Source: Nitrososphaerota archaeon (lineage in GTDB: Archaea > Thermoproteota > Nitrososphaeria > Nitrososphaerales > Nitrosopumilaceae). From it: a stretch of DNA of 21,996 nucleotides. The stretch covers positions 1 to 21,996 of the forward strand of contig JAGWGO010000005.1 in NCBI GenBank assembly GCA_028867395.1, read 5' to 3'. Under the pieces are notes generated by a model, which saw only the letters and a program-made list of their open reading frames with translations, searched no databases and was not told where the DNA came from. Numbering within the stretch: position 1 is the stretch's first letter; each line of letters begins with the position of its first letter. This document shows positions 7,132 to 15,759 of the stretch, piece by piece. The position numbers and the translations under genes are program-made.

Positions 7132-8379
7132 TTAAGGCCAGAGGCCTCTAGCTTCGTATGCTTCTAGGACTCTACCTACTGCCAGCACCATGCTTGCCTT
7201 TCTCATGTCAACATTGTGCTTCTTTGATAGCGCAAATGTGTCGTTGAATCCTTTTACGATGTGGTGCTCCATCTTGCCTGCTACCTCGTCAAATGTCCAA
7301 TAGTATCTCTGGAGGTTTTGAACCCACTCTAGGTACGATATGCATACACCGCCAGAGTTTGCCAAGATGTCTGGAACTACCATTATCTTGTTTCTGTGCA
7401 ATATCTCGTCAGCCTCCGGAGTTGTCGGGCCGTTTGCAGCCTCTGCAATAACTTTGCAATCAACATTTTTTGCAACCTGTGGAGTGATCTGGTTCTCAAG
7501 TGCTGCTGGAACTAGGATGTCACATGGTGTGGTAAGAAGTTCTTCAGTTGAGATCTTTTTGCTTCCCGGATATCCTACCACGCTACCACTCTTTGTCTTG
7601 TAATCAAGCACCTTCTTGGCATCAAGTCCCTTGGTATTAATTATAGAACCTCTAGAATCGCTTACTGCAATTATCTTTGCGCCCATCTTCTCGATATACT
7701 CTGCTGCAAATGTTCCTGCATTACCGTATCCTTGAATCACCACTTTTGCACCCTTTAACCTCAGGCCTAGTTTCTTTGCTGCCTCTCTTACACAGTATGA
7801 TACTCCAAGACCTGTTGCAACATTTCTTGCTTGAGAGCCTCCTATTGGAATTGGTTTTCCTGTAATTACAGCAGGCTCTCCCTGTCCGTGCATCATGCTG
7901 TATACATCCATAATCTGTGCCATCTCCTTTCCTGTAGTGTAAACGTCTGGAGCAGGAACGTCTTTTCCTGGGCCTATTATCTCAGATATAGCATAAGCAT
8001 ATCTTCTTGTGAGTCTCTCTTTTTCTCCTGCAGAGAGTCTCTTTGGATCACAAATGATTCCACCCTTTCCGCCTCCAAAAGGCACATCCACTATAGAACA
8101 CTTCCAAGTCATCCACATTGATAGTGCCTTTACCTCTTCGATTGTAACATCTGGATGATAACGAATTCCACCCTTGAACGGACCTCGGAAATCATTATGC
8201 TGTGATCTGTATCCCGTGAAAACTCTAATTCTTCCATCATCCATCTTTACTGGAAGGGAAACTGTCAAAACTTTTTTTGGGCTTGCAAGCATCTCGTGAA
8301 TGCCAGGATCAAGCTTTAGAATTTTTGATGCAGATGCTAACTGTTTCAGTGCATTCTGCCATGGATCTATCTTGGTCAA
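7132..8379 (-). CDS. gdhA: Glutamate dehydrogenase, NAD(P)-dependent
   Basis: Interconverts 2-oxoglutarate plus ammonia and glutamate, so it is a main entry point of ammonia into cell nitrogen. The family segments are clear: FTGYRSQHNDFRGPFKGGIRYH, the catalytic-lysine loop PFGGGKGGI (K105), PAPDVYT, and the Rossmann turn VVIQGYGNAGTFAA. The length of 415 aa matches hexameric archaeal enzymes. The start is TTG: a TAG stop lies one codon upstream in frame, and the N-terminus then aligns with the family pattern DPWQNALKQL. A TATA-like TTTAAATA (minus strand, about 8409-8416) is 33 nt upstream, giving a very short leader. Cofactor preference cannot be read from the sequence. Confidence 0.96.
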   Translation of the reverse strand: MTKIDPWQNALKQLASASKILKLDPGIHEMLASPKKVLTVSLPVKMDDGRIRVFTGYRSQHNDFRGPFKGGIRYHPDVTIEEVKALSMWMTWKCSIVDVPFGGGKGGIICDPKRLSAGEKERLTRRYAYAISEIIGPGKDVPAPDVYTTGKEMAQIMDVYSMMHGQGEPAVITGKPIPIGGSQARNVATGLGVSYCVREAAKKLGLRLKGAKVVIQGYGNAGTFAAEYIEKMGAKIIAVSDSRGSIINTKGLDAKKVLDYKTKSGSVVGYPGSKKISTEELLTTPCDILVPAALENQITPQVAKNVDCKVIAEAANGPTTPEADEILHRNKIMVVPDILANSGGVCISYLEWVQNLQRYYWTFDEVAGKMEHHIVKGFNDTFALSKKHNVDMRKASMVLAVGRVLEAYEARGLWP

Positions 8380-8440
8380 ACCCTACCCATATGTCTCACG
8401 AGGTATTGTATTTAAATTTGTTGAGAACAGATCGCGTGTT
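8380..8440 (-). promoter_or_regulatory. gdhA promoter region
   Basis: The minus strand carries AAATTTAAATAC (about 8408-8419), a TATA-like box about 33 nt before the TTG start. The rest of this 61-bp gap between tatA and gdhA shows no other recognisable feature. Confidence 0.4.
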
Positions 8441-8797
8441 TTATTTCGAGGGTTGTTTCGAACCTTGATCGGTGTTTTTGCCACCAAGTTTTGATGATAT
8501 CTGATCTCGTAGATCATCGTCTGTCCTGTTTGTCGGGTCTATCCCTAGAGTCTTTGCCATAAACTCTAGTTTTTGTCTCTCGGTAGTTGCAGGACCCTGT
8601 ATTGGTATGCCAATCTCGCCTTTTGCCCTCTGAATCTCATTTTGCACAGTTCCCTTTGTCTTGTTAAATTCTCCTACAAGTTTTCCAAGTTTTCTTGATG
8701 CCTCTGGCATGCGTTTTGTTCCAAGCAGCATCACAAGGGCAACAAATGCAATAACTATCCAATCATTTCCCATGATAGTAAGGGAGAAATCAGTCAC
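8441..8797 (-). CDS. tatA: Twin-arginine translocase pore subunit TatA/B-like
   Basis: A small membrane subunit of the Tat pathway that exports folded proteins. Residues about 9-26 form one transmembrane helix (GNDWIVIAFVALVMLLG), followed by the hinge TKRMPEASRKLGKLVGEF, which matches the TatA signature of a short loop, a conserved proline and an amphipathic helix. The C-terminal half is a charged, lysine/glutamine-rich tail. The start is GTG at 8797: a minus-strand TATA-like CTTTAATTTC is centred about 25 nt upstream, consistent with a leaderless mRNA. An ATG at codon 9 would also keep the membrane helix. No TatC is nearby. TatA versus TatB cannot be decided; archaea usually use TatA-type proteins alone. 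Confidence 0.9.
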   Translation of the reverse strand: MTDFSLTIMGNDWIVIAFVALVMLLGTKRMPEASRKLGKLVGEFNKTKGTVQNEIQRAKGEIGIPIQGPATTERQKLEFMAKTLGIDPTNRTDDDLRDQISSKLGGKNTDQGSKQPSK

Positions 8798-8835
8798 GTC
8801 ATAATTTGAGCCGTTTCCGAAATTAAAGCTTTAGA

Positions 8836-9525
8836 CTATTTGTAGGCAGCAACTATCACTGCGCCACCCATCATCCCAGTATCAAACTCTACTCTTGCAA
8901 ACTTTTCAAGAAGCAGCAGTTCAAGTTTCTTGTTTTGTGGCCAGAACTTGTATGTATCATAGAGAGCAGCAAATTTTAGACCTAGCTTGCCTCCTGCAAT
9001 CAAGGCAATTACTGGTAGAATAGCACGAAGATAGAATGAGACCCCCATCCGAATTAATGGATTGTCTGGCTTGCCAAGGTCCACAATAACAAAGCGCCCC
9101 CCCTTTTTTAGGACTCGGTGAATCTCAGATATTGCAATTCGCAAGCTTATTGCGTCACGCAACGAATAACCACAAAGGACGGCATCAAAGTTCTCATCCT
9201 TGAAAGGCAGGTGCTCAAAGACTCCACACGTAAGAGAGGGAGGTTTTGCAAAAAGCCTCCCAGTGTTTTTTAGCATGGGGCGTAGTGGATCGTAAAGTGA
9301 TATCTCAAGGTCATCATCACAAAGATTCATCGCAGTCTTTGACATGTTTCCAAATCCAGAGCCTGCATCAAGTATCTTGTCTCCCTTGTTTACTCTGCCT
9401 CGAATTCCATTTTCTCGAAACTGGCGGTCTTTGCCTAGCGAGATAAACGAGTTTACTTTGTCATATACTGGAATTATCTGCTCCAGAACATCGAGCACTT
9501 GACCCCAGCTGCTTCCAAGACCCAC
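8836..9525 (-). CDS. UbiE/MenG-type SAM-dependent methyltransferase
   Basis: A class I SAM methyltransferase resembling UbiE/MenG, which methylates quinone precursors; in these archaea a role in menaquinone synthesis is plausible. Evidence is an N-terminal VYDKVNSFISLGKDRQFRENG (UbiE-like SLGxDRxxR), motif I LDAGSGFG at 52-59, an internal CGYSLRD similar to the UbiE FGLRN box, the post-motif EIHRVLKKGGRFVIVDLGKP, and GGAVIVAAYK near the end. The start is GTG at 9525; a minus-strand TATA box ATATAATATG (about 9545-9556) is centred 26 nt upstream, so a leaderless GTG start is well supported. That promoter lies across the end of the upstream SDR gene. The exact substrate is unproven. Confidence 0.8.
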   Translation of the reverse strand: MGLGSSWGQVLDVLEQIIPVYDKVNSFISLGKDRQFRENGIRGRVNKGDKILDAGSGFGNMSKTAMNLCDDDLEISLYDPLRPMLKNTGRLFAKPPSLTCGVFEHLPFKDENFDAVLCGYSLRDAISLRIAISEIHRVLKKGGRFVIVDLGKPDNPLIRMGVSFYLRAILPVIALIAGGKLGLKFAALYDTYKFWPQNKKLELLLLEKFARVEFDTGMMGGAVIVAAYK

Positions 9526-9559
9526 AAGGATCTGAAAAGTGGTGCATATTATATGTCAA

Positions 9560-10453
9560 TCAGGATTTCATCTCCGACAAGACTGCGCTTATTCCATCCT
9601 GATACGATTGATATGCCAAGTTGCAAATCTTTGAAATCTTAGAGTTTGATGTTTTAGTAGACGTGGTAAGAAGTGTTACAAAGTCAGAACCCAAGGCTGC
9701 TTTTGCAAGAAATGACGGAATCGTTCCAGGTTTGTTTGCGCCTATCTTATCGCATACAAAATTTACAAACTCTGTGAACATGACTGGGTTTGAATCAGTC
9801 ACTACAAATTTCTGATCTGTCTGATTTTTTTCTGCAATTGATACCAGTGCAGATACGGCATCTTCCAAATGGACAAGGCTCCTAAAGTATTTTCCAGAAC
9901 CCAAAATCTTAAACGAGTTTCTTTTCAGTCTTTCAATCATCATCGATTTGAACCAGCCTCCATTTCCATACACGTCACCAAGATAGGCCACGGTAAACGG
10001 TATCCCAAATTGTTTACAGTTCTCTTCAAGATAGTTTTGGGCCTCTATCCTGATTTTTGCATAGTCTGTGTTTGGATTGAGAGGCGTGTTCTCATCTATT
10101 GTATTTCCCTTTGTGTCTCCAAACACACCAAGGCCTGAAACGTAGACAAAAAATTTGGTCTTGTCTTTTATCTTGCTAAAGATGTTTACAGTGCCATCCA
10201 AGTTTACTCTTTTTTGTATCTTCTTGTCCTTCTCTCCTGGCCAGACTGCTGCGAGGTGATATACAACATCATACGAGTCGTCTTCAAAATCAAAGTCAGG
10301 ATACGTGATATCCCCTACGACCGTTCTTGCCTGAGGATTGGTGGTCTTTCCTTGGCGCACAAACGCTGTTACCAAGTCTCCCCTCTGCACTAGTCTATCG
10401 ACAAGTCTTGTTCCTACAAACCCCGAAGCTCCTGTGACAAGTACTGCCAACAT
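9560..10453 (-). CDS. Extended SDR family NAD(P)-binding protein with altered active site
   Basis: A Rossmann-fold epimerase/dehydratase-like protein. The nucleotide-binding TGASGFVG is at residues 7-14, with VVGDIT and YHLAAVW as the next conserved strands, and NPVMFTEFV plus LAYQSYQDGI near the C-terminus as in this family. The catalytic tyrosine is Y131, but the expected YxxxK reads YAKIR, placing Arg where Lys is usual, and the usual active-site Ser before VFG is Gly (VSGLGVFG). It may therefore be an atypical SDR with reduced or different chemistry. A TATA-like CTTTAAG lies about 24 nt before the ATG. It is 34 bp upstream of the methyltransferase gene on the same strand. Substrate unknown. 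Confidence 0.82.
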   Translation of the reverse strand: MLAVLVTGASGFVGTRLVDRLVQRGDLVTAFVRQGKTTNPQARTVVGDITYPDFDFEDDSYDVVYHLAAVWPGEKDKKIQKRVNLDGTVNIFSKIKDKTKFFVYVSGLGVFGDTKGNTIDENTPLNPNTDYAKIRIEAQNYLEENCKQFGIPFTVAYLGDVYGNGGWFKSMMIERLKRNSFKILGSGKYFRSLVHLEDAVSALVSIAEKNQTDQKFVVTDSNPVMFTEFVNFVCDKIGANKPGTIPSFLAKAALGSDFVTLLTTSTKTSNSKISKICNLAYQSYQDGISAVLSEMKS

Positions 10454-10548
10454 TGCAGTTAGGCATTTTCCTGCTTAAAGGTTTGACCGCAAGTAGAGTT
10501 TTACTTGCAACCAAAAATTAAATCAACCCAACACATTCTTGTTAGCTA

Positions 10549-13053
10549 GTGCAAACGTGTCCCAAGTGCAAGGCCAAGATCGAAGTCCAAAAGACATTCA
10601 ACCAAAAAATTCTATTCAGCTGCACAAACTGCAAGATAGAAGATGTCATAGATTACAAAAGAAACATCGACGAAGCATATCTAGAGTTCCTGCTAAAGTT
10701 TGACAGTGGAAGCATACCGACCAAGAAAGAGTCTGAGACCTCGCTTGAAAAAGAGGGTCTGCTGCAAAACGAGGGTGCGATAAAAAAGATGATTGGAAAG
10801 ACAAAGATTGATGAGCTTACCAAGTCGATCCTGTTTTCAAAAAAACACTTTGTCTCATACTTTAAACAAATTGCAGAGCCTGAGCCGGAGATGGGCATTT
10901 CAGTTGAGGACTCGGGGCTAGATGATAAGATAATAGAGGCACTCAAGTCAAAAGGGATTGAGAGTTTTTACAAGTTTCAAGAGGACTCAGTTCACGATAT
11001 AATATTTGGAAACAATGTTGTGATTACAGCACCTACTGCTTCAGGCAAGACAGAAGCATTTGTGATACCAATACTGCAAAAGATTTCAGATTCGCCCAAA
11101 CATGGCGTACAGGCATTATTTGTATATCCGACAAAGTCATTGTCGCGCGACCAGTATCCAAAGATAAAAGAGATTGCTGAAAGACTTGGCCTGAAGATAT
11201 CTGTCTTTGATGGCGATACAAAAGAAGAAGAGAGAAGAAGCATTCTTGACATGCCTCCTGAGATACTGATTACAAACTTTGACGTGATTCACTATCACCT
11301 TTGGCATAGGACAAAGTTTGCGTCGCTTCTAAGTACAATCAGGTTCTTGGCAGTTGATGAGGCACATGTCTATTCCGGAATCTTTGGGTCTAACGTTCAC
11401 TATATCATAAAGAGGCTAAAGAGAGTGTGCCCAAAGCTCCAGTTTGTCGCGTCGTCGGCAACACTTGAGAATGCACTCTCTTTTTGTCAAGACTTGTTTG
11501 GCATCAAGATGAGACAGATAATAGGATCTGGAAAGAAGGGAAGAATAGAGTTTTGCATGCTGTTTCCTTCTCTTACAACACAGCGCGCATTGATGATCGA
11601 CATACTAAAGAAACTTACCACAAAAAAACACAAGACGCTTGTCTTTAACAACTCTCATCTCAACTCTGAACTTTTGGCACTGCAGGCAAGAAGACAAAAG
11701 GTAGACATCAAGGTGCACAGGGCAGGCCTCATGGCAAACTACAGAAGGTCCGTTGAAAACCTATTCAAAAGCGACAAGTTGTCAGCAATTTCTGCAACAC
11801 CAACTTTGGAGCTTGGAATCGATGTCGGAAATGTTGACGGTGTAATATCATCTACCATTCCGGTCAATCGCTTGGTGCAAAGAATTGGAAGAGCCGCAAG
11901 AAAAGGACAGGACGGATACGCATTTTTGGTCCTTGGAAACGATCCCATATCACAATACTACAAGAACCATCCAGGCGACTACTTTGAGGACATTGAGCAG
12001 ATATACATAGACCCAAAAAATCCATTTGTCGAAGAGTTTCAGGTTCTTGCCATGGCGTGCGACAAGCCAATTGCAAGACACGAGTTGCCAGAACACGCCG
12101 AGGTAATCTCAAGACATCTTGATCGTGGAAATCTAGTCCTAGTAGAAAATAGGTATGTTCCAAATTTTGCGCAAATTAAAGATCTTCTTGAAGATTACAG
12201 TATCAGAGGAATTGGAAGATCAATCGACATCTTTCTTAACGGCAAAAAGGTTGGCGACAGGATACTTCCAATCGCGCTTGAAGAACTTCATCCATCTGCA
12301 ATCTATTTTCTTGCAGGCACAAGATATCGCGTAAAGGAACTTGGGTATCCTGAGAACATGTCTGCCAAGATAGAAACCTTGCCGCGAGATTACCCGTATT
12401 ACACTAAAGCTCTTACAGAAGAATGGCCTACAATTGAGACAGTTTACGAGAGACGCTATGCAGGCGGCATAGAGGTTACATTTTGTAAATTACACATACA
12501 AAAGCGAGTCTATGGCTATGTCAACCTAGAGCTTGGCCAGGAGATAGGACAGGGGCAAAAGGTCATGCTTGAGAGGCCACTTGACTATGATTTTGTCACA
12601 AAGGGGCTTGTTTTCAAGGCACCAAGGCCTCTTACAGAGATTGCAAAGGCTGAGAACGAAGAGTACACAGAAGCTAGCGGATACCATGCCACAGAGCATG
12701 TGGTAATAGAAGGCAGCAACATGATAACTGGAGGAGTATCGCAGGATCTTGGAGGAATATCTCTTGGCACGTCTGGCCTTATCTTTGTTTATGATTCTGC
12801 AATAGGAGGAAATGGTGCAAGCGAGGCGCTCTATGACAGACTGGAAAAAGCGTTTGAGCGAAGCCTGCACATGGTAAAAGAGTGCCCATGCAAAAACGAG
12901 TCTGGATGTCCTCGTTGTACATTTTCCTACAGGTGCGGCAACAACAATGAATATCTCCACAAGATGGCATCAGTCGAGATTCTCCAAAGAATTATGGACG
13001 GTGAAAAAACTGAGATAACCGAGCCTTCAGAAGGAGACAAACCCCTTGTGTAG
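10549..13053 (+). CDS. DEAH helicase with N-terminal zinc ribbon and C-terminal DUF1998/MZB (MrfA/Hrq1-like)
   Basis: A superfamily 2 DNA helicase of the Hrq1/MrfA (YprA) type, a group linked to repair of DNA crosslinks and mitomycin damage. Order: a zinc ribbon with C4, C7, C25 and C28; a helicase core with Walker A TASGKTEAF (K167), DEAH at 270-273, motif III SSATLEN, and motif VI QRIGRAARKGQDG; then a long C-terminal region ending in a cysteine cluster (C779, C781, C787, C790, C796), typical of the DUF1998/MZB zinc module. The start is GTG: a TAG stop lies two codons upstream in frame, and a TATA-like AAAATTAAAT is centred about 31 nt before it. It is monocistronic. The N-terminal zinc ribbon differs from the best-studied bacterial members as I know them. 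Confidence 0.88.
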   Translation: MQTCPKCKAKIEVQKTFNQKILFSCTNCKIEDVIDYKRNIDEAYLEFLLKFDSGSIPTKKESETSLEKEGLLQNEGAIKKMIGKTKIDELTKSILFSKKHFVSYFKQIAEPEPEMGISVEDSGLDDKIIEALKSKGIESFYKFQEDSVHDIIFGNNVVITAPTASGKTEAFVIPILQKISDSPKHGVQALFVYPTKSLSRDQYPKIKEIAERLGLKISVFDGDTKEEERRSILDMPPEILITNFDVIHYHLWHRTKFASLLSTIRFLAVDEAHVYSGIFGSNVHYIIKRLKRVCPKLQFVASSATLENALSFCQDLFGIKMRQIIGSGKKGRIEFCMLFPSLTTQRALMIDILKKLTTKKHKTLVFNNSHLNSELLALQARRQKVDIKVHRAGLMANYRRSVENLFKSDKLSAISATPTLELGIDVGNVDGVISSTIPVNRLVQRIGRAARKGQDGYAFLVLGNDPISQYYKNHPGDYFEDIEQIYIDPKNPFVEEFQVLAMACDKPIARHELPEHAEVISRHLDRGNLVLVENRYVPNFAQIKDLLEDYSIRGIGRSIDIFLNGKKVGDRILPIALEELHPSAIYFLAGTRYRVKELGYPENMSAKIETLPRDYPYYTKALTEEWPTIETVYERRYAGGIEVTFCKLHIQKRVYGYVNLELGQEIGQGQKVMLERPLDYDFVTKGLVFKAPRPLTEIAKAENEEYTEASGYHATEHVVIEGSNMITGGVSQDLGGISLGTSGLIFVYDSAIGGNGASEALYDRLEKAFERSLHMVKECPCKNESGCPRCTFSYRCGNNNEYLHKMASVEILQRIMDGEKTEITEPSEGDKPLV

Positions 13054-13118
13054 AAACAATCCGTTTTGTACTTGAGCAAAATGATAGAAATTATTAATAC
13101 GCTTTTGGGATGATATTC

Positions 13119-13943
13119 ATGGAAAAGGTTGCAGTTGTCACAGGCAGCTCAAGCGGCATTGGCTTTGAGACTGCACTTGCATTGGCAAGAGAAGGCTATC
13201 ACACATACGCCACAATGCGTGACCCAAAAAAGGGCGACAAGATATTAGAGGCTGCAAAGAAAGAAAACTTGAAACTTGAGGTCTTGGCACTAGATGTAGA
13301 CAAGGATGACACCGTCAAGAGTTGCATAAGCAAGATAGTAAACGAGAAAAAAAGAATAGATGTACTTGTAAACAATGCAGGATACTTTCTCGTAGGATGC
13401 TTGGAAGACATTACAGTAAACGACATCAAGGCCCAGTTTGAGACCAACTTTTTTGGGATTGTAAGAACAATACAGCATGTCTTACCTACCATGCGCGCCC
13501 AAAAGTCAGGGATCATAGTAAACATCAGTTCCGTTGCCGGAAGAATTGGATTTCCAGTAACTCCTGCATACATCAGCTCCAAGTTTGCATTAGAGGGCTT
13601 GAGCGAGTCGATGCGATACGAGCTTGTTCCCATTGGCATCAAGACCATAATCATAGAGCCTGGTGTAGTCAAGACAAACCTCTTTGCGTCTCTCAAGAAA
13701 TCAACCAAGCCTGATTCCATATACAAGAATATTACCGACAAGGTCTTGCAGGGTCTGTCCATGATGTGCGAGATGGGAACACCGCCCCAAGAGGTTGCAA
13801 GGATCATAGTCAACGCAGTAAAGTCAGACAACCCACTGCCTAGATATCCCGTAGGAAACGATGCAATGATGTTTCTTGAGGCAAAGAAGAGCAAGACAGA
13901 TATCGAGTTTGAAAATTACATAAAAAAGGAGCTCTACGACTAA
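13119..13943 (+). CDS. Classical short-chain dehydrogenase/reductase
   Basis: An NAD(P)-dependent oxidoreductase of the classical SDR family. Cofactor motif TGSSSGIG at residues 8-15, NNAG at 85-88, and a complete catalytic set: S138 in VNISSVAG, Y151 and K155 in AYISSKFA. At 274 aa it is somewhat long for the family, with a C-terminal extension as in retinol-dehydrogenase-like members. I chose ATG 13119 over the in-frame ATG at 13110: the TATA-like block TTATTAATAC (about 13091-13100) is centred about 24 nt before 13119 but only about 15 nt before 13110, and the protein then starts at the usual MEKVAVVTG. The substrate cannot be inferred; the neighbours are a helicase and a topoisomerase and give no hint. 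Confidence 0.88.
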   Translation: MEKVAVVTGSSSGIGFETALALAREGYHTYATMRDPKKGDKILEAAKKENLKLEVLALDVDKDDTVKSCISKIVNEKKRIDVLVNNAGYFLVGCLEDITVNDIKAQFETNFFGIVRTIQHVLPTMRAQKSGIIVNISSVAGRIGFPVTPAYISSKFALEGLSESMRYELVPIGIKTIIIEPGVVKTNLFASLKKSTKPDSIYKNITDKVLQGLSMMCEMGTPPQEVARIIVNAVKSDNPLPRYPVGNDAMMFLEAKKSKTDIEFENYIKKELYD

Positions 13944-14101
13944 ATTCTTTCCATATATAGGATATTCCATGTGTCTTATGTATCAATAATTCAAAAAGCA
14001 TGTGAATTTTTTACATAATTTTTGAATAGATTGATATAAGTCAGGGAGTCAATTTTTGTCAAAGTCAACAGATTTAGGATAAAAATGCGGTGATATTGAA
14101 A
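13944..14101 (+). promoter_or_regulatory. Topoisomerase IB upstream region: TATA-like box and Shine-Dalgarno
   Basis: A TATA-like GATATAAG (14033-14040) lies in the right arm of a long imperfect palindrome. Initiation about 27 nt later would give a leader of roughly 40 nt. The leader ends with GGTGAT (14089-14094), a match to the anti-Shine-Dalgarno, 7 nt before the ATG at 14102. This makes the topoisomerase mRNA leadered, unlike many neighbours. Confidence 0.5.
13975..14040. repeat. 66-nt imperfect inverted repeat upstream of topoisomerase IB
   Basis: Arms pair as CTTA / TAAG (13975-13978, 14037-14040), TATCAAT / ATTGATA (13981-13987, 14030-14036) and ATTCAAAAA / TTTTTGAAT (13989-13997, 14019-14027). 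That is 20 base pairs, interrupted by small asymmetries. The 21-nt loop can itself pair ATGT with ACAT. The right arm contains the candidate TATA box. Confidence 0.7.
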
Positions 14102-15667
14102 ATGAAATGGAAGACATTACAACATAACGGTATTGCGTTTCCCCCTCCCTTTGAATCAAAGGGAATAATCTTCAAGATAAAGGGAGAGAAGGTCCCGCTA
14201 AGCCTAGACGCAGAAGAGATGGTTTACCAGTGGGCAAAAAAGAAGGACACGCCTTACGTAAAGGATATTGTATTTCAAAAGAACTTTGTCTCAGATTTTG
14301 TCAAGATGCTGCCAGAAAAGTACAGAAAGAGTACCATATCCGACATGGACTTTTCAGATGCCTCAAAGGTAGTTGACAAAGAAAAGGACTCTAAACTTTT
14401 GGTAACAAAGGAGGAAAAAAAGAAGATAGCAGCTACAAGAAAAGAGATCAAGGAGAAGATGAAGGCAGTTTATGGTAAAGCAATAATTGATGGCAAGGAA
14501 GTCGAGGTGGCAAACTGGATGGCAGAGCCGCCTGGCCTCTTCATTGGGCGAGGTGACCACCCGCTCAGGGGAAGATGGAAAACAAGAATTTCAGAAAAAG
14601 ACGTTACACTAAACCTTGGAAAAGAAGCCAAGGCTCCTCCAGGCAAGTGGGGAGAGATAATTCACGAGCAGGATTTCATGTGGCTTGCAAGCTGGGAGGA
14701 CAAGCTAACAGAGAAGAGAAAATATGTCTGGCTATCAGATACCTCTGATCTAAAGCAAGAGCGGGACAAGATGAAGTATGAAAAGGCCACAAAACTTTTG
14801 GCACACATAGACAAGGTGCTTGATGCCATAGTCAAAAAGATGTCAGACAAGGACGAAAAGGTAAGAAATGTGGCTACTGTAAGTTATCTAATTTACAAGA
14901 CTGCAATGAGGGTGGGAGATGAAAAGGATCCAGACGAGGCAGATACTGTAGGTGCTACTACCCTGCGTGTGGAGCACGTCAAGCTAAAACCAAATGTAAT
15001 AGAGTTTGACTTTTTAGGAAAAGACAGCGTGAGGTGGCAAAAGCCACTGCCTATAACAGAACATGACAAGGTCTTTTATGATAACATTAGAAAACTTACC
15101 GAGAAGAAAAAGGCAGACGGCCTCATATTTCACAACATTACATCAAGGCATGTCAATGAGTTTCTCAGTAGCATAGTAAAGGGTCTAACCGCAAAGGTGT
15201 TTAGAACTTATCTTGCAACAAACGTCGTTCGAAATTACCTCAAGAAAGTAGGAGACCTTGACTCAAAATCAGAGAATGCCAAGGTGTATCACGCAAAGCT
15301 TGCAAACCTCGAGGCTGCCATAACATGCAACCACAAGAGAACCATACCAAAGAACTTTGAAGAATCTTTGCAAAAGAAGCGAGACGCACTCAAGAAACTA
15401 ACCGGGTCTGACCCCAAGACTGAGAAACAGGCAGAAAAGAAAAAGCTGCGAGAGGAAAAAATGAAGTTGACAATAGAGCTTGCTGAAAAGACTCGAGATT
15501 ACAATCTTGGTACGTCGCTGCGCAACTACATCGACCCAAGGGTAGTCAAGTCATGGTCTGACCAAGTTGGCTTGGACTGGGAAAAACTATACACAAGTGC
15601 ACTACAAAAGAAATTCCAGTGGGTCACAAAAGAGAAGACAAGCTGGAAAGAAATGGCAAAAGCCTGA
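14102..15667 (+). CDS. DNA topoisomerase IB (eukaryote-type)
   Basis: Relaxes positive and negative supercoils through a 3'-phosphotyrosyl intermediate. This eukaryote-like enzyme among archaea is characteristic of Thaumarchaeota. The N-terminal core has KWKTLQHNGIAFPPPF, MDFSDA and the EPPGLFIGRGDHPLRG stretch; the catalytic domain has KTAMRVGDEKDPDEADT and LRVEHVKL, a lysine/glutamate-rich linker (roughly residues 415-455), and the active-site tyrosine in LRNYIDPRVV (Y476). I prefer ATG 14102 to the in-frame GTG at 14090 because GGTGAT overlapping that GTG is an ideal Shine-Dalgarno 7 nt before the ATG, and the protein then begins MKWKTLQHNG. Length is 521 aa, shorter than human TOP1 because the long N-terminal tail is absent. 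Confidence 0.96.
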   Translation: MKWKTLQHNGIAFPPPFESKGIIFKIKGEKVPLSLDAEEMVYQWAKKKDTPYVKDIVFQKNFVSDFVKMLPEKYRKSTISDMDFSDASKVVDKEKDSKLLVTKEEKKKIAATRKEIKEKMKAVYGKAIIDGKEVEVANWMAEPPGLFIGRGDHPLRGRWKTRISEKDVTLNLGKEAKAPPGKWGEIIHEQDFMWLASWEDKLTEKRKYVWLSDTSDLKQERDKMKYEKATKLLAHIDKVLDAIVKKMSDKDEKVRNVATVSYLIYKTAMRVGDEKDPDEADTVGATTLRVEHVKLKPNVIEFDFLGKDSVRWQKPLPITEHDKVFYDNIRKLTEKKKADGLIFHNITSRHVNEFLSSIVKGLTAKVFRTYLATNVVRNYLKKVGDLDSKSENAKVYHAKLANLEAAITCNHKRTIPKNFEESLQKKRDALKKLTGSDPKTEKQAEKKKLREEKMKLTIELAEKTRDYNLGTSLRNYIDPRVVKSWSDQVGLDWEKLYTSALQKKFQWVTKEKTSWKEMAKA

Positions 15668-15673
15668 CCACCC

Positions 15674-15729
15674 TACGGTACATCGGTTAGGTCATTCATC
15701 TTACATTGTCTTACGTTGAGTACCCCGTA
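15674..15729. repeat. Inverted repeat after topoisomerase IB
   Basis: TACGGTAC (15674-15681) is complementary to GTACCCCGTA (15720-15729), apart from two extra C residues in the right arm, giving an 8-bp stem with a 2-nt bulge and a 38-nt loop just past the topoisomerase stop. It may be a 3' end structure; nothing shows a function. Confidence 0.35.
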
Positions 15730-15759
15730 ATTATATTCTCCATTGCGCAAAATAGAATC

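Noticed and set aside
13199..13894. 231-aa minus-strand ORF inside the classical SDR gene
   Set aside because: The plus frame has intact SDR motifs; the opposite frame is rich in Ser/Leu/Met with no family signature, a typical shadow of an AT-biased gene.
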